Shown: in pieces, positions 56,646 to 64,000 of the stretch
Layout: each line of letters begins with the position of its first letter
How positions within the stretch are numbered: the stretch's first letter is position 1
The notes under the pieces: generated by a model
Told to the model about the DNA's origin: nothing
Database searches by the model: none
What the model saw: the letters and a program-made list of their open reading frames with translations, nothing else
NCBI RefSeq assembly: GCF_024139115.2
Contig: NC_085141.1
Span: 380,449,278 to 380,513,277 of the forward strand
DNA length: 64,000 bases
Direction of reading: 5' to 3'
Origin: Armigeres subalbatus
Lineage: Eukaryota > Arthropoda > Insecta > Diptera > Culicidae
Program-made: the position numbers and the translations under genes

Positions 56646-56699
56646 TATTGGGCACTTTACCCTAGTTCCTGGAAGCGCGAAGAAAAGATATTTTAGTTA

Positions 56700-56863
56700 C
56701 TAGATAAAGATTGTCGCTACTGTTCCCTTTGTTCTGCTGTCCGAAACATGTGTGGTACATACCTGTCAAATCGTATGGATTTTCCTTCTTTGACATTTAG
56801 CTCCCCTATCCTCGCCAGCAAAAGATGTTCCGGACAGCGACGACAGCGACAATCTTTATCTAG
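56700..56863 (+). mobile_element. 164-bp TA-flanked MITE
   Basis: CTAGATAAAGATTGTCGCT at both ends in inverted orientation, a 19-bp perfect match, flanked by TA. The interior has no transposase. An 81-codon minus frame is a shadow. Confidence 0.85.
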
Positions 56864-59259
56864 TAACGCGCGCGAAGCCATCCAACTTTTTTCTTCTCCG
56901 TGATAACTAGCTTTTTCATTTTTCTCCGTGTACGCTTTGTATATATGTTGCTGCATAGGCAATCATTCCAGTCATCAACGTTCTGAATCACTGAAAATAT
57001 ATATTTTTGACGCAGATTTTGACGGCGCTTAGCTGTCATTGCCTTTCCTTCATGATGCAAAAAAAGTAAAATTTGGCAGGTGTTCAACGTTCACCCAGTC
57101 CAGTGCAAAGGGATGTGCTTCAAAATTACATTAGTAATTCCGCTCGGATAGTGAATAATCCTATCGCATGCGAAGCGACCACAGTACGCGAGCATACCTA
57201 TATTGAAGCGATACCAAAAAAGTTTAATCGAAAACAACTTTGACGGCAATAAAAAATACCTATCTTGCGTGAGTTCGATCGGAAAGCAAAGTGGAAATGC
57301 GAGTGTAGCGAAAACGCAATAAAAAGAGATGACGCGTTAGAAAATCCCAGATTCTGTCCGTGCCACCGCTCGAGGATATATTCTGTGCTTCTCTATCAGC
57401 AGCTCCTTGCTGCGTATGTGTTGTCAAAAAGCAGCATTATGTAATTTCGACCCAGTCGGCAAAATAGTGCGTTCATAACTGTGAATCGGATTGAGACCCT
57501 GGAATCAGGCCAAGTATGATAAGGAATGCCCATTAATCCGGACGGAAATTACGCCGATCAGAGGGTGACCCAAACAGAGTGGAAGGGATTCGAAGCAGTG
57601 TGTAGTGGAAATGAACTTTTGCTGAACCTGCTGTGATCGGTCATCAGGGGTACGAGTAATATCAACGAACAGAAGAAGAATAAGGTTCAAAGATAACACG
57701 ACGGTACCTTCTATAGATGGTCAGAATCACATTCAAGCCGTCATGGGATGCGCTGTGGGCAGACACTTGGCAGACACTTAAAAGTTGATATCATTCAATG
57801 TTATTGCTAGTGATTCATCCCTAAACATGCAAAAATATCTAGTTTTGTTAATTTCAGACATGTTTCTTATTCACAATCAATTGATTTTTCTAATTTTGAT
57901 TCCATTTGTGAATCCATTTTAAAGTATAGCTTAAAAAATAAACCAATCAATTGCTTGCATCTTGATGTCTTCAAGTTAGAATTGGTTTTTGTTATAGCAT
58001 TTTCTACCGTTAGTATTGCAAGAAGGCAATCATTTCATAAAAAATGCATGATTTGCAAGAATGATTGTTGCAGCTTGCTACGCAAGGCAGATGTATCGAA
58101 AGGCTTAAGAAATGAACTTCGGAATAAGGAAAAATCACTAAAATAAAGTTTAATAATCACTATAATATCACTTGATATAGATTAGCATGATGGTTAGGTT
58201 CAGTTATTCTGCTTTTCTGCTTTTTACGGAAAATAATTAGGTTAATATTCTGTATTCCTCAAAAAAGCTCGTAACCTAAATATCCTAAAATGATAGATAG
58301 TACAAATAATTCCTAATCATATTCTAATTTTAAACTGCTCCTATCTGTGAAATAAATTTTAAAAAATTGGAAATAAAAAATCTTCAGATTTTGTCACATT
58401 TCCTATTTCATCACCCCAAAATTCATCAGAGGGTAATAAAATCGAGATATTGCTGTATAAAAATTGAACTAAATAATGGCTTGTAAATGTGACACAATTA
58501 ATGTTTGATGCCTTACCTTAGTTCATATATTTGATAGAATGCAATGAAGGATAGTCGATAGGAAGTCGATTATGTATCAGCTTGCACTCAGCAACTCGGA
58601 TGATTTTGATTAAATGAAGGACAACAAATTACCGACGACACAAAGTGCTTTTATAATGTTGTATTTATGCTATCCTCTTGACCCATAGTGCAGTGGCGTT
58701 TCAAGCAAAACGCAAGATTGACCATCATTGAGGTGATTTTACATTCAAGCTAACAGCAGCGGAGACAACAGACGGGATTTGCAAACACGATCTCTTACTA
58801 AATGGACCATTATGATGGGGAAGTATTCTCTGCTTTGTGAGTCAATGAAATTTGATTGAAGTCGTTGTATATGGTGTGCTTGATGAAAGAAGTTATATAT
58901 TAGCAATATTTTATAACACAATCTGTGAAGAAAAATGATTCAAAAAGTGTTCGTGGTCTAAAAAAAGATTGCAGAAAAGTGAAGCTTTGTATAGAATGCC
59001 GCGAAAGAATACCGAAAGGATTCGTCGAGATAATGGAAATTGCTGTGGGCCTCCATTCAATGAAGAAGCAAACGAGAAGAAACAGTTACAGCAGCAGTAA
59101 TTGGAATCATATGCGGCGGCCTTGACAACCAGCGAGTTTGTATCGAAAATATAAACATTACTAAGTGCCTCTAAAACTGACGGACACTCAAAGTGCAAAT
59201 ACAAGAAAGGGATAAGTGTGCCAAATAGTGTAGACGGAAAGCGCACATAGCGAAATCAG
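56864..59259 (+). other. Region upstream of the SCAP-like exon
   Basis: No separate gene recognised. It may hold the promoter and non-coding first exon(s). The stretch after 58900 looks like leader sequence with short upstream frames (for example 58925-59125). No TATA box or initiator could be assigned. Confidence 0.4.
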
Positions 59260-59711
59260 ATGACGACGTCATCAAACATTGATTCGCACTTTTCACCGGG
59301 TAGTGGCAGTGCGGCGGGTGGTGGTAATGGATCCGGTCAAACTGCTCAATACCCTTACCAACAACAGCAGCAGCATCATCTGCCGTCGCACCACCACAGT
59401 CAAACCAATCACCAACACCTCCAGCAAGCGGCACAACAATCGTTTCCGGTGGTGTCGCCGCCCGGTGGAAATGCCATGGCAACGTCGTTTATCAACGGAA
59501 AACTGCCGACAATGCCGATGGCACCAGTAACTGGGCCGGCGGCCGGACGCACGATTTCACGCCAAAAGCCAACAGTGGGCCGGGAAGCCGAAGGGAAAGC
59601 GAGCACGCTACCGTCGAGGGTTTCTCAGGTGTACTACAAGCATGGTTTGTTCCTGTCCAGTTATCCGACCTGTGCTACCAGCATTGCGGTTGCTGTCATC
59701 ATTTTTTGCTG
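59260..59711 (+). CDS. SCAP: SCAP-like protein, first coding exon (gene continues beyond window)
   Basis: SCAP is the ER/Golgi sterol sensor that escorts SREBP to the Golgi. The frame opens MTTSSNIDSHFSPGSGSAAG, followed by a Gln/His-rich stretch (about residues 28-66), a Pro/Gly/Ala linker, and VSQVYYKHGLFLSSYPTCAT leading into the hydrophobic helix SIAVAVIIFC. This last part matches the start of SCAP, where a short basic segment and HGLL..SYP precede transmembrane helix 1 and a CYPLL motif. The donor TG/GTGAGT at 59712 leaves phase 2, so the next codon can be Cys, as CYP requires. The N-terminal extension of about 115 residues is longer than in vertebrate SCAP. Assigned from one short block only; another sterol-sensing-domain protein is the main alternative. 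Confidence 0.7.
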
Positions 59712-60216
59712 GTGAGTACTTATATTGATCTGTAATCTAGAATATGGTTGGGGCTCTGCAAAACCGCACCAAGCACCTTTTTGGCTGACTTGTGATAATT
59801 TGTTCTTTGTAGGAAAACGGAAATAATTTTATAGTAATTGGTGCATACATTTGATATAGGATATAATAAATATATTCGGGATATTCGGTGATGTACGGCA
59901 ATGCACAATTTGTCATCATTTGGATCTGCTACACCAACTTGGGCGAAAAAATATGTAAAAATTTTGTAACTTTTAATATGTAACTTTTTTTGGGATTCTA
60001 TACAGTTTTAGACAGAGGATTTTTTTTAAGTTTCCTTATCAGTACCGTTCAAGTAATATTCCCATTAAACAAAAGAAGTTCTGAAAGTGCGTTCAAATAC
60101 TTAATCATCAATCGCGAGAGTCTTAATAAAATTATGTTGAAGTGCTATTGGAAAAAATGCGATCTATATCGATAAATTAAAATTGCTGATTAGTAACCAA
60201 CTCTAATATATCATAT

Positions 60217-60450
60217 CGGCACCAACATTTCAAAAGGGCGAAACTGCTTTTGTAAACAAAAGCTTCTCACGTCGCTGGTGGCCTAATTTGAGCCCACCCA
60301 CAACATCCAGCACCATTGATTGAAAGAAGAGGATTCACTGCTTCCATCAGCGGCGTTGGATTGCGTGGGTGGGCTCAAATTAGCCCTCCAGCGACGTGAG
60401 AAGCTTTTGTTTACCAAAGCAGTTTCGCCCTTTTGAAATGTTGATGCCGA
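60217..60450. mobile_element. 234-bp TA-flanked palindromic MITE
   Basis: TCGGCACCAACATTTCAAAA at the left recurs inverted at the right; arms of about 100 bp also share AGGGCGAAACTGCTTT and CTTCTCACGTCGCTGG. The loop is about 40 bp. Confidence 0.85.
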
Positions 60451-61181
60451 TATTACCTTTTGATGAAAATGTATCGCCCAGCTTCTTAAAAATTATCTTG
60501 TCTAAGCTGTCTAAACTGAATCAAATGGCTGAACCATGTTCAGAACCGACCAACAAATAACCATCAAAAATGTTCAACCTACAACCAACAACTAGATATT
60601 TGGAAGTTTGTTTAAAGAAAATGCCGAATACTATCTTTGTGGACTTTGACAACACTCCACAGCATCGGCATCATCTCCAAACAAGATACTGTTGTAGGTA
60701 ATGTTTTGAAAACATTTCGCGAACTTCTATTTGATGATGGGCTTATAAAGTCATTGGTCGATCCTCACGTCCTTTTAGATGGTCAAATTATTAGTCATGT
60801 AGAGAGAATAGTGGATAAAAGCACTTCATGTACGTAGGTGGCGATGGTCTCAATAAAATGTTTTCTATAAACTCCATAACCATACTCGGATGTAAGTGGA
60901 GGATAATGTTGTTGTCAAAAATAATGTTTCAGTTTTTCACTCGCTGCTTTTGATGGTTATAAGATAATTTTATCAGGAAATTTTCCAGAAATTACTTTAG
61001 TAAAAATGCTTTAGTATTTTTTGTGAAGATAATTATTCCCTTCAGCAAATTTTATAAATTACTTCACAATTCACCTGAAGTATAGAAAAATCTCAAAAGA
61101 ATTCCAAGAGCTCGCTCGATAGTTAAACCCTGGAGCTCCTTGATGGATGTTTAGTAATTGTTTTCCAAAGCTCCGATCCTT

Positions 61182-61281
61182 ATGGGCCAAACACAATTGA
61201 TACGTTTGCGTGCGTTTTGACAGTTTTCTCATGGGAAAACTGTCAAAACGCACGCAAACGTATCAATTGTGTTTGGCCCAT
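61182..61281. mobile_element. 100-bp near-perfect hairpin, TTA-flanked
   Basis: TGGGCCAAACACAATTGATA through GACAGTTTTC recurs inverted with only a few central bases unpaired; arms about 47 bp. The flanks read TTA on the left (61180-61182) and right (61281-61283), a possible 3-bp duplication. Confidence 0.8.
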
Positions 61282-61399
61282 TACACATGGTAGATTGTAT
61301 GGTGTTTACTCAAATTTGAATTGAAATGTCTTGGTGGAAGGATTCATACAAAAAATATGCCAAGGAATCTTCAAACATGTTGCCACGAGTTCTTCAAAA

Positions 61400-62850
61400 T
61401 TCCATTACTTACTTATGAATTTTGTACACCTCCGGTGGTGCAAAGGGCCGACTTGAAAGATCACCATCCTGAGCGTTGCCCGGCTATCGCTTTAACCTGT
61501 TGCCAGGTTAGATTTCGGTCGACTTCTTTTATTTCTTTATTGAGGCTTCGCCGCCATGAGCCTCTGGGTCTGCCTCTGCTGCGATGTTCCGCTGGGTTCC
61601 AGTCTAATGCTTGTTTACAGATTTCGTTTCCGCCCCTACGTAGAGTGTGGCCGACCCAGCCCCACTTCCGATCCCGAATTTCTGTTGCTATCGGATTCTG
61701 GTGACAACGGCGATAGAGCTCGTTGTTTGAAATCCAGTTGTGAGGCCACCAGGCCCGAATTATATACCGCAGGCATCTGTTAATGAACACCTGCAGCCGT
61801 TGAGTGTTCTCCACTGATACACAGCATGTTTCGCTAGCGTATAACAGCACAGATTTCACGTTAGAGTTGAAAATTCGTATTTTGGTGCGTTCACTTATCT
61901 GCCTGTTTTTCCAGATATTTCTTAAACTCGCAAAGGCAGCCCTTGCTTTCACGATCCGTGCGTCTATGTCGATCTTGGTACCGCCGTCTGACGCCATTTG
62001 GCTACCAAGATATTGGAAGCTTTCAACATTCTCCACTGGTTGCCCGGCTACTGTGAAACTGGAAGGAGTCACCGTGTTTACATCCAACGATTTGGTTTTG
62101 TTGACGTTGATGACTAAACCTGCCGAAGAGGAGCGCTCGGCAAGGTCGTTGAGCTTACTCTGCATATCAGAGCGCCGTTGCGCGAGTCAGATATCGTAGA
62201 GGAGGCGAATGTCCCCGGTTGCTGCGGCTCTCTCTCCTTCGTCGGCCAGAGAATCTGCTCGCTTGTTCCGTCGACATGAGCGTTTTACTTCCTTCTCAAG
62301 AACCGAGTATCGTTGACGGGCTAATGCTTTGGCTCCTCTGGTTTTTGATCGCTCTATCGCGGCTTTGGCTTCTCTTCGCTCCTCTGTCTTCCTCCAGGTC
62401 TCATCGGTGATTCATTGTTTTCTCTATGTCCGCAGTTCGCCCAGATTGTTCTCGCTGGTGGCGATGAAGGCATTCTTGATGGCGGTCCATTGGTCTTCCA
62501 CGCTGCCACTTTCCAGAATATCTGCAGCACGCGTCTCCAGTTATTCAACGAAGGACCGTTTCACCGTGGCATCTTCCAGTCGGCGTGTATTGAACCGTCG
62601 TCCAACTCTCTCCTCCTGCCGACGAACCCACGCAATGCGTAGGCGTATTTCGCCGATGAGGAGGTGATGATCAGACGCGATATCGGCACTACGTTTATTC
62701 CGTACATCAAGAAGGCTCCGTTTCCATTTTCGGCTGATGCAGATGTGGTCGATTTGATTTTCTGTAAAGCCGTCACGGGAGATCCACGTGACCTTGTGAA
62801 TCGGTCGATGAGGGAAAAGCGATCCCCCGATCACCATGTCGTAACCTTTT
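61400..62850 (-). mobile_element. LINE copy D (minus), RT core deleted
   Basis: Same family as copy C. From its 5' side on the minus strand: end of the endonuclease (NQIDHICISRKWKRSLLDVR, ASDHHLLIGEIRLR), linker (ERREAKAAIERSKTRGAKAL), LYDIS, then an abrupt jump near 62185 to SDMQSKLNDLAERSSSAGLV and the post-RT domain (FQYLGSQMASDGGTKIDIDA, RGRPRGSWRRSLNKEIKEVD). The whole RT palm is missing. The 3' tail is GTAAGTAATGG-like at 61400. It supplies the empty-site reference for insertions in copy C. Confidence 0.8.
61461..62165 (-). pseudogene. Post-RT domain of LINE copy D
   Basis: 234-codon open minus frame, starting MQSKLNDLAERSSSAGLVIN and including VLLYASETCCVSVENTQRLQ, RCLRYIIRAWW and VGHTLRRGGNEICKQALDWN, ending AIAGQRSGW. 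This C-terminal block is typical of many LINE ORF2 proteins; no catalytic residues are present. Confidence 0.8.
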
Positions 62851-62859
62851 CATTTTTTC

Positions 62860-64000
62860 ATTTATTTAGTCTACATCTATACAGATAACACTGAATCAAC
62901 AATTTGACGCCACAATACACGGTTCGAGGCCGCATCTCTCCATCCTCGAATACGCCCCACGCTCGCCAAGTCGTTCTGCACCTGGTCTGCCCATCTCGCT
63001 CGCTGCGCTCCACGTCGTCTCGTACCTGCCGGATCGGAAGCGAACACCATCTTTGCAGGGTTGCTGTCCGGCATTCTTGCAACATGCCCTGCCCATCGTA
63101 CCCTTCCGGCTTTAGCTACCTTCTGGATACTGGGTTCGCCGTAGAGCTGGGCGGGCTCATGGTTCATTCTTCGCCGCCACACACCATCTTCTTGTACACC
63201 GCCAAAGATGGTCCTAAGCACCCGTCTCTCGAATACTCCGAGTGCTTGCAAGTCCTCCTCGAGCATTGTCCATGTTTCATGTCCGTAGAGGACTACCGGT
63301 CTTATTAACGTCTTGTACATGACACATTTGGTGCGGTGGCGAATCTTTTTCGACCGCAGTTTCTTCTGGAGCCCGTAGTAGGCCCGACTTCCACAGATGA
63401 TGCGCCTTCGTATTTCACGACTAACGTTGTTGTCAGCCGTTAGCAAGGATCCGAGGTAGACGAATTCCTCGACAACCTCGAAGGTATCCCCGTCTATCGT
63501 AACACTGCTTCCCAGGCGGACCCTGTCGCGCTCGGTTCCACCCACAAGCATGTACTTTGTCTTTGACGCATTCACCACCAGTCCAACTTTTGTTGCTTCA
63601 CGTTTCAGGCGGGTGTACAGTTCTGCCACCTTTGCAAATGTTCGGCCGACAATGTCCATGTCATCCGCGAAGCAAATAAATTGACTGGATCTGTTGAAAA
63701 TCGTTCCCCGGCTGTTACACCCGGCTCTCCGCATGACACCTTCTAGCGCAATGTTGAACAACATGCACGAAAGTCCATCACCTTGTCTTAGTCCCCGGCG
63801 CGATTCGAACGAACTGGAGTGTTCGCCCGAGATCTTCACACAGTTTTGCACACCATCCACCGTTGCTTTGATCAGTCTGGTAAGCTTTCCAGGGAAGCTG
63901 TTCTCGTCCATAATTTTCCATAGCTCTACGCGGTCTATACTGTCGTATGCCGCCTTGAAATCAACGAACAGATGGTGCGTTGGGACCTGGTATTCACGGC
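62860..64000 (-). mobile_element. RTE-clade LINE copy E (minus), runs off the right edge
   Basis: An open minus frame of 344 codons (63911-62877), preceded upstream in frame by VPTHHLFVDFKAAYDSIDRV at the window end. Motifs: RRGLRQGDGLSCMLFNIALE, catalytic ICFADDMD, EFVYLGSLLTADNNVSREIR, VVLYGHETWTMLEEDLQALG, GRIRGWRDAASNRVLWRQIV. The tail is TTTATTTAGTC-like. It belongs to a different RTE family from copies A and B (the C-terminus ends DSVLSV). Intact in the visible part, so it is the youngest-looking LINE here. Its 3' end abuts LINE copy D at about 62850. Confidence 0.88.

Larger units (their letters stand above)
55673..56661 (-). mobile_element. MITE family C, copy 2, with two nested MITEs
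   Basis: Ends GGGTAAAATGCCCAATAGTG and the inverse of GGGTAAAGTGCCCAATA, TA-flanked. Collinear with 45594-46137 inverted, once 55921-56072 and 56356-56645 are removed. Confidence 0.88.
59712..64000 (+). other. First intron of the SCAP-like gene (to window edge)
   Basis: Begins GTGAGT. No downstream exon was recognised before the window ends. It contains the palindromic MITEs at 60217 and 61182, and LINE copies D and E, both antisense to the gene. A 66-codon frame at 60637-60837 has no known domain. Confidence 0.55.

Noticed and set aside
58925..59125. 66-codon upstream frame
   Set aside because: Probably leader sequence of the SCAP-like transcript; no domain, not conserved as far as can be judged.
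59279..59530. Overlapping alternative frames in the SCAP-like exon
   Set aside because: The frame from 59260 alone reaches the conserved pre-TM1 block and the splice donor.
60637..60837. Possible second exon of the SCAP-like gene
   Set aside because: Lacks the CYPLL and loop sequence expected after TM1; no acceptor in the right phase.

Overview
This window looks like a piece of a large, repeat-saturated culicine mosquito genome, most likely Aedes (the species is not resolvable here). The reasons are tRNA-headed SINEs ending in (GAA)n runs like Feilai, RTE-clade LINEs like JAM1, R1-clade LINEs sitting in TG/AC microsatellites, dozens of short TIR elements, and two intron-containing genes with insect-like proteins. 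No prokaryotic, viral or CRISPR signal was seen. Identifications rest on reading motifs from memory, not on searches.

Two host genes are supported, both on the + strand. (1) Golgin GM130/GOLGA2: four coding exons between 32686 and 37045, 960 codons, apparently intact, from the conserved N-terminal p115-binding type motif through long coiled coils to a short hydrophobic C-terminal tail of the GRASP-binding type. (2) The first coding exon of an SREBP cleavage-activating protein (SCAP)-like gene at 59260-59711, ending in the first transmembrane helix. Its next exon is not in the window, and the intron is loaded with LINE copies. A kelch-like exon at 19777-19953 is a weak third candidate.

Layout. 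1-3.0 kb: copia-type LTR remnants and nested MITEs. 3.0-6.1 kb: small MITEs and unremarkable sequence. 6.1-7.06 kb: a 5'-truncated RTE LINE. 7.06-16.2 kb: a deep nest in which a degenerate LINE is split by a 6.9 kb foldback element built of inverted satellite-like monomers. That element is split by a full-length 3.2 kb RTE with a perfect 11-bp target duplication, which in turn carries a 94-bp hAT-type MITE with a perfect 8-bp duplication. 17.4-18.8 kb: an ATCA-rich minisatellite split by a SINE. 20.9-24.5 kb: a MITE nest with two kb-scale TIR elements carrying exon-like fragments. 26-32.5 kb: more copies of one 335-bp MITE family flanked by AATT. 32.7-37.3 kb: GM130. 37.3-44 kb: AT-rich intergenic sequence with MITEs. 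44.1-49.6 kb: a long imperfect palindrome with coding-like sequence in arms and loop. 50.5-55.3 kb: two R1-clade LINE copies joined through TG tracts; the longer lacks its RT core. 55.3-56.9 kb: a TA-flanked MITE holding two other MITEs. 59.3 kb onward: SCAP exon 1 and its intron, with palindromic MITEs and two LINE copies, the last running off the right edge.

The notable content is mobile DNA whose insertion order can be read directly, because several insertions have their empty site elsewhere in the same window. The least explained structures are the 44-49.6 kb palindrome and the two TIR elements (21.1-22.6 and 23.2-24.5 kb) that contain spliced-looking, host-like exons.
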